Counted from the stretch's first letter, positions 33,231 to 42,227 are shown. The stretch is DNA of 64,000 nucleotides from CBDHHC01 sp050633205 (GCA_050633205.1 JBOEGA010000020.1:9079-73078), one strand, 5' to 3'. Notes: generated from the letters alone by a model not told the origin. Made by a program: numbers and translations.

Positions 33231-34097
33231 ATGACAGTAAAACGCGATAAAAAACCTTTGCGCCGCAAGCGTAGACTTAAAGGAGCAGTTTCCGAACAGC
33301 AGCCTGCTGACGAAAATAAGCATGCTCATCAGGTTCAGGAAAACTCATTCTGTCATCAGTCCGCCAATTCCTGCGGGAATACCGACCGAACCTACGCAAC
33401 TTCATCAGGTCAGGACATTAAGTCCGGAGGAGATACAATCCGGGATAGAGATTACGCATATACAGATGGATATGAAGATCGTATCAGAACTATTGCTGAT
33501 GCAATTTCAGATGAGCTGACAGATATATACGGCGGCCCAGGATATCCCAATGCCGGAGACACAGTGCAGCAGGAAAAAGCTCTGCCGCCTGAAGTGCAGA
33601 ATGAAATCCAGTCACTCTTGAACGCTGCAGCCAAGGTCGGTGACGTAATCCGTCATTTCCATGACGTAGCAAACAGAACCAACCTTTTTGCATTAAAAGT
33701 TACTGCTGATGCCATGAAGGCAGAAAAAGGCGGTGCAGATCTTGCTGTTCAGGTAAAAGATCTTGCCGACGAAACATATATTTCTGCGGAAAAAATCTAT
33801 GCCTGCATGCATTCAATCCAGCAGAGTATAGTATCAATCGCAGACAACCGTTTTGATGATTACAAACACTTTCCCGTAAATGAAAGTGACTTTTTCCCGC
33901 TGGCCAGTCAGAGAGAAGAAGAAAACTACGAAGCCCTGGACGCAATCAGCCCACGCACTCTGAAGTCTCTGGTAAATGAACTGGATAAACTGAAGGCAGC
34001 AAATAATTCCGACCAGCATTACGAAGAGCTGGGAAATTTTGCTGACCAGTTAAGCGCAGAAATCAGAAATCTTAAGCATCAGCTTCAGACCGGATAA
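33231..34097 (+). CDS. Soluble divergent methyl-accepting-chemotaxis-like signalling protein
   Basis: A 288-residue protein with no membrane segment. Residues 1-17 are strongly basic (KRDKKPLRRKRRLK), about 18-120 are polar and low-complexity, and 120-200 form a helical hairpin. Its centre, VANRTNLFALKVTADAMKAEKGGADLAVQVKDLAD, split over residues 146-180, aligns with the conserved MCP signalling tip (IAxQTNLLALNAxIEAARAGExGxGFAVVAxEVxxLA) with many substitutions. The C-terminus (235-288) is another coiled coil. It has no ligand-binding domain, HAMP or pentapeptide tether. It may contact CheW/CheA arrays or act as a decoy, but could also be an unrelated coiled coil; no che genes are nearby. 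Confidence 0.65.
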   Translation: MTVKRDKKPLRRKRRLKGAVSEQQPADENKHAHQVQENSFCHQSANSCGNTDRTYATSSGQDIKSGGDTIRDRDYAYTDGYEDRIRTIADAISDELTDIYGGPGYPNAGDTVQQEKALPPEVQNEIQSLLNAAAKVGDVIRHFHDVANRTNLFALKVTADAMKAEKGGADLAVQVKDLADETYISAEKIYACMHSIQQSIVSIADNRFDDYKHFPVNESDFFPLASQREEENYEALDAISPRTLKSLVNELDKLKAANNSDQHYEELGNFADQLSAEIRNLKHQLQTG

Positions 34098-34103
34098 GAA
34101 AAA

Positions 34104-34128
34104 GGTCACCATAATCAATATGGTGACC
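34104..34128. terminator. Bidirectional terminator
   Basis: GGTCACCATA and TATGGTGACC form a perfect 10-bp stem with a 5-nt loop in the 60-bp gap between the converging chemoreceptor-like and anti-sigma genes. Confidence 0.75.
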
Positions 34129-34157
34129 CTTAATCATTTATATTGCAGGAGGCAGTA

Positions 34158-34931
34158 TCAGATGCTGATAAAATGCTCCTGAACCTGCTCACTGACCAGC
34201 TTCAATTTAGTATCTTCAATATCACTCGTGACTGAAAAACTAAGCTTGCCATCAAACCAGAAGAAGCAGTTAAGCTTGTTTTTTGTCCAGAGCTTCATGG
34301 CTTTTCGTTTTGGTGTATCATTCTGTCCAACAAGTAAGGTGATACGTTTGCCATTCACATTTTCATACATAAACAAAACCGCCGGCTTGTCTTCATGAGG
34401 AACAATCCGTCCTCCCAAAAACTTGAACCCTGCAAATGTCAGCGCAGGAGGTGTTAGCGACCTGGCCATTCTTTCCTTAACAAGAGCCAGGAAATAACTT
34501 TGTTGCGGAGCTGCAAATTCAACCGGTTTACTCACATCACTGGCAAAAACCAGATGCGAGCTGATTGCATTCTGTGCAAATAATGGCCAGCTTTTCTCGG
34601 CTTTGGGGCCGCTCATATACAAACCGGTTCCGATTCCGGTGACCAGCAGAAGTATTGAGGCCGCCATATTTCTCCACGGTATCGTAAAGGATTTTTTCGG
34701 ACGTGCCGATTTATTCAGAGTTTCCTGGATAGCATAGGGAATTGTCTCATCAAGAACCGGATCAAAAGCAGCTTTCAACTTTGCTTTCTGTTCTTTCCAG
34801 AGTTCTGTTTCCTGCTTCTGATCAGGATGTTGCCGCAACCATGTCTCGACTTCCCGGCCAGCTTCAACGTCAAGCTCGTTATCAACAAAAGCGTGAAGTG
34901 CTGTCTCTCTGATTGTATGCTCATCACTCAT
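34158..34931 (-). CDS. Transmembrane anti-sigma factor
   Basis: A 257-residue protein with an N-terminal anti-sigma helical region (ALHAFVDNELDVEAGREVETWLRQHPD), one transmembrane helix at about residues 88-106, and a periplasmic domain. Its first codons overlap the end of the ECF sigma gene (34928-35455) by 4 nt, so it is almost surely its cognate regulator. The zinc-finger HxxxCxxC is absent. The signal sensed is unknown. Confidence 0.88.
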   Translation of the reverse strand: MSDEHTIRETALHAFVDNELDVEAGREVETWLRQHPDQKQETELWKEQKAKLKAAFDPVLDETIPYAIQETLNKSARPKKSFTIPWRNMAASILLLVTGIGTGLYMSGPKAEKSWPLFAQNAISSHLVFASDVSKPVEFAAPQQSYFLALVKERMARSLTPPALTFAGFKFLGGRIVPHEDKPAVLFMYENVNGKRITLLVGQNDTPKRKAMKLWTKNKLNCFFWFDGKLSFSVTSDIEDTKLKLVSEQVQEHFISI

Positions 34932-35455
34932 TTGCTTTGCCTCGCTGGTATATCCGAAGTTTCGCTCATAATAATCTTCAATCGGCTGCGAGCCCTGCTT
35001 AAACGGGACATAACAGTACCAATTGGAGTACCTATGATATTTGCGGCTTCTTCATAGCTAAGCTCTTCTATCGCAATTAAAACCAGAACCTCTCTTTGAT
35101 CATCCGGTAATTGAGCAAGAGCTTTTGATATATCATGAACAATCACTGCCTGTTCCGCCTGAACCGGTTGTTGGGCAAAATTCTGCTCTGATACATCATC
35201 AATATTCATGTGCGGTCCGCGTCGTATATCCTGTCTCAATCCGTTAATGTACAAATTGCGCAAAATCGTATAGAGCCAGGTACGAATATTCCTTGTTTCA
35301 TCATACAGGTGTAATCGCGTTAAAGCGCGTTCAATACAGTCCTGTACCAAATCATCTGATAACGTTGGGTTGCCCGTAAGTGCTCGCGCAAACCTACGCA
35401 AGTAAGGTACTTCCATAGCAACTCTAGATCGTAAATCCTGTTTATCCGAGCCCAC
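34928..35455 (-). CDS. ECF RNA polymerase sigma factor
   Basis: A 175-residue group 4 sigma factor with region 2 (LRRFARALTGNPTLSDDLVQDCIERAL, then TWLYTILRNLYIN) and region 4 (ALAQLPDDQREVLVLIAIEELSYEEAANIIGTPIGTVMSRLSRAR). It forms an overlapping pair with the membrane anti-sigma gene. This class commonly answers envelope or oxidative stress. The AAC-like segment GCCGAAACAT about 60 nt upstream could be an autoregulatory -35, but the -10 is unclear. Confidence 0.93.
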   Translation of the reverse strand: MGSDKQDLRSRVAMEVPYLRRFARALTGNPTLSDDLVQDCIERALTRLHLYDETRNIRTWLYTILRNLYINGLRQDIRRGPHMNIDDVSEQNFAQQPVQAEQAVIVHDISKALAQLPDDQREVLVLIAIEELSYEEAANIIGTPIGTVMSRLSRARSRLKIIMSETSDIPARQSK

Positions 35456-35874
35456 TTATGTAACCTTTCCTACAAGTATACACATTACAGGTCGATTTTA
35501 TTCCATGTTTCGGCATAATCCACCCATTAGAAATGCAAATTATTAATGTTTCAGCTCTTTTTTTTGCATAAATCCGAAAAAACAGGCCTATGTTCAGGAA
35601 TGATTAATGTTACAGTCCAGAAGCAACAAATCTCATTCTGCTCTGATTCACGAGTATAATAACCGTTAGCCTGCCCCATGATTCTTAAGCGCTATGTTAC
35701 CATTGAGATATGACAGCGCTAGCATTAATTTGGAAAATATAGTGCATGTTTATGGCATGTTGTATTAATTGGACATAATTTTTTTGGATTGCCGTAATTT
35801 TAAACATTCAGGCAACAAAATGCACCATTAAAGGCAGGAAAGTTTCTTAAATACAGATCCTGTGACTGGCGCAA
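35456..35874. other. Intergenic region upstream of the second ECF sigma gene
   Basis: A 419-bp AT-rich region with the 3' end of the egt operon on its far side. No gene, terminator with T-run or strong palindrome was recognised. Confidence 0.35.
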
Positions 35875-36729
35875 TCATATGACCAGTCTGTTTTGCCCCA
35901 CAGTGATAGCTTCCTTGAGAAAGGTAACCAGAACTCTTTCACGAAAATCATGCTCGATAATGCGTGTCCCAAGTGCAATAGCCCCAACAAACCCCTCGAC
36001 ATGCCAGTGCCCGACAAAGGGAAGCTCAGGCAGGGAAACAGGTTTGAGATAGGGCCAGGGTGTTACATAGAAATAGGGCTCGCTGTAGAAATTATCTCCC
36101 GGAGACATGCCAACACCGATTATCGGAGTGAAATCCGGACTTGGGCTGCGAAGATGAATAAGAAATGCCATATCGAAATGATGTGGCCAGCACCTCACCA
36201 TAGAGACATTAAGGGATTTTGCTGATAATTCCCGACCTACATTAAACAGTATCTTCTGAGCATCGCTATACCATAAACCAAGCTCCTGAAGTGCAATAGC
36301 AGAGTCTATAGTATCGTAAGGAGAGCCTGACTGAACCGGATGGTGCGGAATTTTATAAGGCAGCTCACGTTCCAGCTCTTCCGGATCAAGGTCAGTCTGG
36401 GCCAGTTGATCCTCGACCCATTCTCCGATTTCCTCATCAGTCTTGTCATCCAGATGAATTTCATGGCTGTATCCATCTGGATGAACGCAGAACAATACCA
36501 GCTCCGACATAACCAGCCCGAATGCTGTATTATTAGGCAGATAATGCGTCAGCATCGCCTGATCATTCTGGGACCAGGTCAGGCTGGTATGGCTGTCGTC
36601 AGGTTTTGCAGGAATATAGGATCGTGTAATACGCGCAAGCCATTGGGTTGCGCTATGGGCCTGTAGGCGGGCCTCAGTCAGAAGCCGGGGATCTGTTGAC
36701 CCCGCCTGCATCATCATATTCCTGTTCAT
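35875..36729 (-). CDS. Unknown protein, third gene of the egt operon
   Basis: A soluble 284-residue protein I do not recognise by name. It has conserved-looking aromatic and His-rich blocks: CWPHHFDMAFLIHL, GVGMSPGDNFYSEPYFYVTPWPYL and GHWHVEGFVGAIALG, with HHF and HWH suggesting a metal or substrate site. No signal peptide or membrane segment. The start is uncertain: AGGA precedes ATGs at 36714 and 36711 at better spacing than that at 36729. It follows egtD by 14 nt, so it is probably co-transcribed with egtB-egtD and may act on a histidine betaine thiol or its precursor. Confidence 0.75.
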   Translation of the reverse strand: MNRNMMMQAGSTDPRLLTEARLQAHSATQWLARITRSYIPAKPDDSHTSLTWSQNDQAMLTHYLPNNTAFGLVMSELVLFCVHPDGYSHEIHLDDKTDEEIGEWVEDQLAQTDLDPEELERELPYKIPHHPVQSGSPYDTIDSAIALQELGLWYSDAQKILFNVGRELSAKSLNVSMVRCWPHHFDMAFLIHLRSPSPDFTPIIGVGMSPGDNFYSEPYFYVTPWPYLKPVSLPELPFVGHWHVEGFVGAIALGTRIIEHDFRERVLVTFLKEAITVGQNRLVI

Positions 36730-36743
36730 ACGGCGATAGTTTC

Positions 36744-37718
36744 TTAATTAGTGTTATTGGGTACGAGATAGTGGATGCTAAAAAGATTTGCCTGATCTGT
36801 CCAATATTTTAATCGTTTCCAGCCTGCTGCCTCTGCAAGTGCACAGAAACTGTCAGTTGTATATTTATGTGAATTCTCTGTATGAATGGATTCTCCTTTT
36901 GTAAAGGAGAAATCCTGCCCGAGAATACTGGCATTCTGGTCAACGAGGCTTTCCAGGTGCATTTCTATGCGCTGGGCCTGTGAGTTATATATCGCTTTAT
37001 GGCGAAAAGCCGAAACATCAATATCCCCTCCAAGCTCCCTGTTGATCCTGGCAAGGAGATTCAGGTTAAAGGCTGCTGTAACACCCTCGGCATCATCATA
37101 GGCAGGTATCAGGATATCGGGAGACTTCAGCAGGTCGACGCCAATAACTAGACCACTCTTGCTGCCCAGAATTTCTTTGGCGCTTTTTAAAAACTCTATC
37201 GCATCCTCAGGCACAAAGTTGCCAATAGTAGAACCCGGGAAAAAGCCCAGATGGTAATTTTCTTTTAAAAGCTCGGGTAAATCAAAAGGCTGCGTAAAGT
37301 CAGCATGAATTGGATTGATATCTATATCAGGAAAGCAGTCCTGCAGGTCATCTTTCGCGTCATCAAGTGCTGACGAGGAAATATCAATAGGGACATAGGA
37401 ATGAACCTGATCAAGGGAATTTATAACATATTTGGTTTTTTTACTGGAGCCGGAACCAAATTCAATAAGCGCAACATTGCCTCCGGCAATAGTCGCAATT
37501 TCATCTGAGTATGTTTTTAATAAACTGATTTCAGTGCGTGTGGGGTAATATTCTTTCAGGTCAGTAATCTCTTCAAACAAAACCGAGCCTTTGTAGTCAT
37601 ATAGAAAACGGCTGGGGATAGCTTTATTTTTCTGCTGAAGGCCATTAATGACCTCCAGCGCAAACTCATCATCATGAGAGTTTATAGGTATAGTTATAGG
37701 GTCAGTTGAAATCTGCAT
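36744..37718 (-). CDS. egtD: L-histidine N-alpha-methyltransferase EgtD
   Basis: EgtD trimethylates histidine to hercynine with SAM, the first step of ergothioneine synthesis. This 324-residue protein has the family layout: IPSRFLYDYKGSVLFEEITDLKEYYPTRTE (split at residue 36), SAM site LIEFGSGSSKKT, YVPIDISSSAL, and LGFFPGSTIGNF with the His-binding region downstream. It follows egtB on the same strand with a 29-bp hairpin region between. The Shine-Dalgarno is poor. Confidence 0.95.
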   Translation of the reverse strand: MQISTDPITIPINSHDDEFALEVINGLQQKNKAIPSRFLYDYKGSVLFEEITDLKEYYPTRTEISLLKTYSDEIATIAGGNVALIEFGSGSSKKTKYVINSLDQVHSYVPIDISSSALDDAKDDLQDCFPDIDINPIHADFTQPFDLPELLKENYHLGFFPGSTIGNFVPEDAIEFLKSAKEILGSKSGLVIGVDLLKSPDILIPAYDDAEGVTAAFNLNLLARINRELGGDIDVSAFRHKAIYNSQAQRIEMHLESLVDQNASILGQDFSFTKGESIHTENSHKYTTDSFCALAEAAGWKRLKYWTDQANLFSIHYLVPNNTN

Positions 37719-37757
37719 ATTGGGAAGCCTTTATTTTGATGGGGGGAGGGGGGTGAG

Positions 37758-37789
37758 CCTGACCCGGAGGAAATAATATCCGGATCAGG
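37758..37789. repeat. Inverted repeat between egtB and egtD with adjacent G/A tract
   Basis: CCTGACCCGGA (37758-37768) pairs with TCCGGATCAGG (37779-37789) with one mismatch. Adjacent, at 37740-37753, the plus strand reads GGGGGGAGGGGGG, giving a C-rich run in the egtD mRNA leader. The stem may stabilise the egtB message or attenuate egtD; no T-run follows. Confidence 0.5.
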
Positions 37790-37807
37790 TAGGTTAGACA
37801 CCTTTTG

Positions 37808-39100
37808 TCAGGAGCTTTCCGCCAGCCGGAGCCCTTTGAACTGCCAGCGTTCTTCAGGGCAGAAGAAATTGCGGTAGGTAGAGCGGATATGTCCGTCTGG
37901 CGTTGCACAGGAGCCGCCGCGCAGCACATATTTATTGCTCATAAACTTACCATTATATTCACCAACAGCGTCCGCTGTAGGTTGAAAGCCGGGGTAGGGT
38001 GTATATGGGCTTTGTGTCCATTCCCATACATCACCAAAAACTTGCAGCAGATCCTGATCCGCACCCGGAACTGCAGGTAAGGGGCGGATAGCCCCGGAAC
38101 CAAGTGTATTGCCAGTAACCGGCACATTTCTGGCGGCAAGTTCCCATTCAAATTCTGTAGGAAGTCTCTTGCCAGCCCATTTGGAAAACGCATCGGCTTC
38201 ATAGTAGCTTACATGCGCAACTGGTGCATTAGGATCAACAGGCTGCAGCCCGCGAAGAGACATCTTGAACCAGCTATCGTCTTTACGTTCCCAGTATAAC
38301 GGTGTCTTCCAGCCTTCTGACTGCACAATAGACCAGCCGTCATCAAGCCAGAGCGAAACTGTATCGTAACCGCCATCTTCGATAAACTCCAGCCATTCGC
38401 CATTTGTTACCAGACGGTTAGCCAGTTTGTAGGGGGGCATATAGTGTTTGTGAACAGGTCCTTCCATATCATATGAGAAGCCTGTCCCGTCATAACCGAT
38501 ATCAACAAGTCCACCATCAAAACTTTTCCAGGATAGTTCAACAAATGACATGTCAACTTCACGTGGTGCGGGGTTTTTATAGGCAGGGCGCAGCGGATTG
38601 ACTGCAAAAACTGTCAGTATATCCGTCAGTAAAAGCTCCTGGTGCTGTTGTTCATGGTTGATCCCGAGTGCAATTAACTCGGCAAGTTCAGCAGGAACAT
38701 AATCTTCATACTGGTTGAGTAACTGATGTAGATGCTCATCAACATACAATCTGTAGTTGCGAACTTCCTGAGCTCCGGGACGTGTCAACAACCCTCTGAT
38801 AGGACGGGGATGTCGCTCGCCAACAGAGTTATAGTATGAATTAAAACAATACTCAAAGTCCTCATTAAAACGGACATAACCCTTTAAATACCGGGATAGA
38901 ATAAAAGCTTCAAAAAACCAGCTGGTATGAGCCAGGTGCCATTTTGTTGGACTTGCATATATAGCTGACTGAACTACCTGATCTTCATCACTTAAGGGAG
39001 CTGCAAGAGAAGAGGAGAGTTCTCTTGTTTGAAATAATTGTTTGCGGAAGGATTGGGCAGAATACTGAACTTTTTCAGCAGTCTTCTGTTCGGTTGGCAT
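37808..39100 (-). CDS. egtB: Ergothioneine biosynthesis protein EgtB (sulfoxide synthase)
   Basis: A non-heme iron enzyme joining a cysteine thiol (Cys or gamma-Glu-Cys) to hercynine with O2. This 430-residue protein has an N-terminal DinB-like domain with iron ligands in TKWHLAHTSWF and HEQQHQE (HX3HXE) and a C-terminal FGE-sulfatase domain (PLYWERKDDSWF, GKRLPTEFEWELAAR, VWEWTQSPYTPYPGF, LRGGSCATP). No egtA or egtC is nearby, so it may use cysteine directly. ATG 39100 has GGAG 7 nt upstream and is chosen over 39112. First gene of egtB-egtD-unknown. Confidence 0.94.
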   Translation of the reverse strand: MPTEQKTAEKVQYSAQSFRKQLFQTRELSSSLAAPLSDEDQVVQSAIYASPTKWHLAHTSWFFEAFILSRYLKGYVRFNEDFEYCFNSYYNSVGERHPRPIRGLLTRPGAQEVRNYRLYVDEHLHQLLNQYEDYVPAELAELIALGINHEQQHQELLLTDILTVFAVNPLRPAYKNPAPREVDMSFVELSWKSFDGGLVDIGYDGTGFSYDMEGPVHKHYMPPYKLANRLVTNGEWLEFIEDGGYDTVSLWLDDGWSIVQSEGWKTPLYWERKDDSWFKMSLRGLQPVDPNAPVAHVSYYEADAFSKWAGKRLPTEFEWELAARNVPVTGNTLGSGAIRPLPAVPGADQDLLQVFGDVWEWTQSPYTPYPGFQPTADAVGEYNGKFMSNKYVLRGGSCATPDGHIRSTYRNFFCPEERWQFKGLRLAESS

Positions 39101-39299
39101 GTAAAACTCCATTTTAACAGCCGTTTCGATGAGGCACTATAACATTGGATGGACGTTAAATATATGATCCATCCGTAGCTAGTGCATATCAGGGTCTGAC
39201 CTGATCAACTCATGAATATATTGACTGGTGAAGTTTTTACTACACTGCCTCACAGATTTGTTATCCGTTGACGTTGGAAATATTCGGGAGGGGGAATCC

Positions 39300-39324
39300 G
39301 AGAGCTTCAGCATCTGAAGCTCTC
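39300..39324. terminator. Perfect 11-bp hairpin after the regA-type gene
   Basis: GAGAGCTTCAG and CTGAAGCTCTC are perfectly complementary around CAT, 19 nt after the response regulator stop. No T-run follows on either strand, so it may stabilise the 3' end rather than terminate by itself. Confidence 0.5.
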
Positions 39325-39342
39325 CAATAGACGATATAGAAT

Positions 39343-39900
39343 TTATTTAGGTGCACGTTTGGCTAGAATACGCTGCAGTGTTCTGCGGTGCATGTTGAGG
39401 CGTCTCGCAGTTTCGGAAACATTTCTGTTGCATAGTTCGTAAACCCGCTGAATATGTTCCCACCGAACACGGTCTGCAGACATGGGATTTTCAGGAGGAG
39501 CAGCTTTCTCATTAGGATCAGCCATCAGAGCAGCATAAACATCATCCGCATCAGCAGGTTTTGCAAGATAGTCAATTGCACCCAACTTGATTGCAGTAAC
39601 CGCAGTCGCGATATTTCCATAACCGGTCAGTACTACAACACGTGCATCCGGCTTGTGTTCATTAAGGGCTGCTACAAAGTCCAGACCATTACCATCTTCA
39701 AGTCTCATATCGACAACTGCATATGCAGGAAGAGTATGGCGGAGTGCATCCATAGCCTCTGAAATAGACTGTGCCATAGTCACGTTAAAACCACGTGTTT
39801 CCATCGCACGACCAAGACGATGTAAAAACGGCTTGTCGTCGTCTACAATAATAAGGTTTTTATCCCCCGTTAGCGTTGGTTCCTCGCCTGGGTTGTTCAT
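39343..39900 (-). CDS. regA: Redox response regulator, RegA/PrrA/ActR family
   Basis: A 185-residue response regulator with receiver domain (phospho-acceptor Asp64 in VVDMRLEDGNG) and the RegA-type Fis-like helix-turn-helix (NVSETARRLNMHRRTLQRIL, residues 159-178), nearly invariant in the family. It controls photosynthesis, respiration and carbon or nitrogen fixation genes in response to redox state. GGAG 5 nt before the ATG. The cognate kinase lies 282 bp upstream on the same strand. Confidence 0.95.
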   Translation of the reverse strand: MNNPGEEPTLTGDKNLIIVDDDKPFLHRLGRAMETRGFNVTMAQSISEAMDALRHTLPAYAVVDMRLEDGNGLDFVAALNEHKPDARVVVLTGYGNIATAVTAIKLGAIDYLAKPADADDVYAALMADPNEKAAPPENPMSADRVRWEHIQRVYELCNRNVSETARRLNMHRRTLQRILAKRAPK

Positions 39901-39925
39901 ATTATTCTCCAGATAATTATTGTAC

Positions 39926-39942
39926 TAGGGGCTAAGCCCCTA
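39926..39942. repeat. Short hairpin upstream of regA
   Basis: TAGGGGC and GCCCCTA form a perfect 7-bp stem with a 3-nt loop, 26 nt before the regA start codon. It could be a leader structure or an operator for RegA itself. Confidence 0.4.
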
Positions 39943-39996
39943 AATGGCCTGCTGGCATTCTCAGCCTTAGGGCCCGAGCACATACTGATGTGCAAT

Positions 39997-40020
39997 AAAG
40001 CGAAAATTCGCTTTTTTGTC
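39997..40020 (+). terminator. Hairpin with T-run in the regB-regA interval
   Basis: AAAGCG and CGCTTT pair across AAAATT, with TTTTTT following on the plus strand. On the minus strand, the direction of both genes, the T-run is weaker, so partial termination between regB and regA is possible. Confidence 0.45.
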
Positions 40021-40182
40021 GCTGATTAATGCTCATTACGGTTAAATCGCATTCAGGAATGCAGACCGTGAGTGCCTTGAATCAGTTTCTACCCCAAATT
40101 TCAGGCTTATTTTATTCTGATATTCAGAATTTATCAAATTACAGCTACAGGTTTGATTAACCGCCGCAATCTAATGCTGGTT

Positions 40183-41514
40183 TCAGGAACGTTTATTCCA
40201 TTCCATATCAATTTCAGACCGCCGCCAGGTAACCTCTACTTTAGCGCCCGTATATGGCGCTTTTCTGTTAGAGAGCAAAATTTTCGCTCCGGAACGCTCT
40301 AAAAGCGTTTTAGCAATAAAATATCCTAAACCCAAGCCCTCTCGGTAGGAAATTTGCTCCCCGGCACGAAGTTTATGGGGTCTGGTTGTAACAAATGGCT
40401 CTCCCATTCGGTCCAGAACGTGAGTTGGAATACCCTCACCATCATCATAAATCTTGATAGTGATATATTCCTCATTCCATTGGGCAATGATAATTACCTC
40501 GGATTGGGCAAAATCAACGGCATTCTCAACAATATTACCCAGTCCATAGATAATGCCTGGATTTCTGGCGAGGACAGGCTCCTCCCGTGAGGCCTTGTCT
40601 GCATTTGTGGACGGGTTGGCGGATACCTTGACGCTTTTCTCAAAGACACGGTGTATCTCGACAACTTCCTCTATCAGGTGTGAAACCGGAAGATTGGCAA
40701 ACATTTCATCTTCTTCGCCACCATTATGAGTAAGCGTCTGCAATATCTCCTTACAGCGGTCCGCCTGGGACTTAATCAGCTTGACGTCTTCATAATGGGG
40801 GCTTCCTTCCGGAAACTCCCGCTGCAGTTCCTTGGCAACCACGGTAATCGTACCAAGAGGTGTACCAAGCTCATGGGCTGCTGCTGCTGCCAGTCCGTCA
40901 AGTGCAGTAAGTCTCTGCTCTCTTGCCAGAACCATCTCGGTTGCGGTTAACGCATCTGACATCTGGCGGGTCTCATTGGCAATGCGCCACGAGTAAAAAC
41001 TGGAAAATACAATGCCGCAAACCACAGATACCCATAAACCAACCTTATAAAGATCCGGCAGTTCCAGAGGACCTTCAGCCCCCCAGGGTAAAGGATACCC
41101 GGAAAAAGCAAGTATAACTGTGCTCACAACCGCAATAGCCCCAAGTGCCAGGGTATTATTAAGTGACTGGGTCGAAGCGGAAATTGTAACTGGCACAGCC
41201 ATCAGGAAAATAAACGGATTCTGCAACCCGCCAGTCAGGTAAAGCAATGCTGCAAGCTGAATAATATCGTAACTCAAAACCGCAAAGGCATAATGGTTCC
41301 TGAGCCGGTGTGTTGACGATGGGTACTGAAAGCGAAGAACCACATTTAATGCAGCCGAAAATCCGACGATGGTCAGGCATACGGTAAGCGGCAATTCAAA
41401 TTTCAGAACAAAATACACAAACAGTATCGAAAATAACTGTCCAAAAACTGCCAGCCAGCGAAGGCGGACAATTGTTCTTAATCTTAATCGTGAGGGTGAC
41501 TGGGTGGCTGACAT
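40183..41514 (-). CDS. regB: Redox sensor histidine kinase, RegB/PrrB/ActS family
   Basis: A 443-residue inner-membrane kinase with about six transmembrane helices. The conserved quinone-sensing loop GGLQNPF is at residues 95-101, the H-box AAAAHELGTPLGTI carries His214, and Cys254 in ADRCKEIL corresponds to the redox-active Cys of RegB. The HATPase motif GLGLGYFIAKTLLERSGA is present. It phosphorylates RegA according to quinone and oxygen status. Divergently transcribed from the SCO-like gene, an arrangement seen for regB-senC-regA loci. Confidence 0.95.
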   Translation of the reverse strand: MSATQSPSRLRLRTIVRLRWLAVFGQLFSILFVYFVLKFELPLTVCLTIVGFSAALNVVLRFQYPSSTHRLRNHYAFAVLSYDIIQLAALLYLTGGLQNPFIFLMAVPVTISASTQSLNNTLALGAIAVVSTVILAFSGYPLPWGAEGPLELPDLYKVGLWVSVVCGIVFSSFYSWRIANETRQMSDALTATEMVLAREQRLTALDGLAAAAAHELGTPLGTITVVAKELQREFPEGSPHYEDVKLIKSQADRCKEILQTLTHNGGEEDEMFANLPVSHLIEEVVEIHRVFEKSVKVSANPSTNADKASREEPVLARNPGIIYGLGNIVENAVDFAQSEVIIIAQWNEEYITIKIYDDGEGIPTHVLDRMGEPFVTTRPHKLRAGEQISYREGLGLGYFIAKTLLERSGAKILLSNRKAPYTGAKVEVTWRRSEIDMEWNKRS

Positions 41515-41624
41515 TGCTATTTATATGTTGTTTCAGATTTTTATATTGATATACAACAGCTTTAGGCGGGTGGCTATTCCTGTTGCGGCTCAATATTAAT
41601 TTAATTTCCTATATCGGGGTGAAG

Positions 41625-42227
41625 ATGAAAAGATTTGCATTGCTGGCAGTTATAAGTATTTGCTTTCTTCTTGGAGCAGCTATCGCCTGGTTAATTCACG
41701 CCCCACATATATCCAGGCCCTTGATACAGCAGAATGCAGAAGTAAAGATTGGAGGCTCTTTCAGTCTTGTTAACCATAAAGGCGAAAAGGTCACCGATAA
41801 AAACTATCAGGGCAAACTCAAACTGGTTTATTTTTGTTATACGAGAAGCACGGATATCTGCCCTGCCGGAATGCAGACCATATCTGCCGTTCTTGAGAGA
41901 ATTCAGAAAACTGACCGGAAAATAGCTGCACTCCTTATCACATATGAGCCGGAATATGATACACCCGAAAGGCTCGCATCCTACCTTTCAGCCTACCATC
42001 CTCAAATCACCGGCCTGACCGGCACCGGAGACCGGATAACAGACGCCATCAAACGCTTTAAAGTGCATTATTCCAGAAAGCCTGCACCTCCCGGCAGCAA
42101 GTCTTCATATATCGTAAGCCATTCAACTTACATGTATTTAATGGATGCCAATGGGAAATATTTAGAACATTTTTACCATGGAACGCCGGTCGAAAGAATA
42201 GAAGAAACTATTCTTAAGTACTTATAG
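41625..42227 (+). CDS. SCO1/SenC/PrrC-like protein lacking the first copper cysteine
   Basis: A 200-residue membrane-anchored thioredoxin-fold protein (transmembrane residues 4-24). SCO proteins deliver copper to cytochrome oxidase CuA through a CxxxC motif and a distal His. Here the motif reads S75-TDI-C79; the His is kept (His166 in HSTYMYLMD). An extra Cys71 lies four residues before Ser75. Copper binding is thus likely altered. GGGGTG precedes ATG 41625. The divergent pairing with regB matches senC/prrC loci of other alphaproteobacteria. Confidence 0.88.
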   Translation: MKRFALLAVISICFLLGAAIAWLIHAPHISRPLIQQNAEVKIGGSFSLVNHKGEKVTDKNYQGKLKLVYFCYTRSTDICPAGMQTISAVLERIQKTDRKIAALLITYEPEYDTPERLASYLSAYHPQITGLTGTGDRITDAIKRFKVHYSRKPAPPGSKSSYIVSHSTYMYLMDANGKYLEHFYHGTPVERIEETILKYL

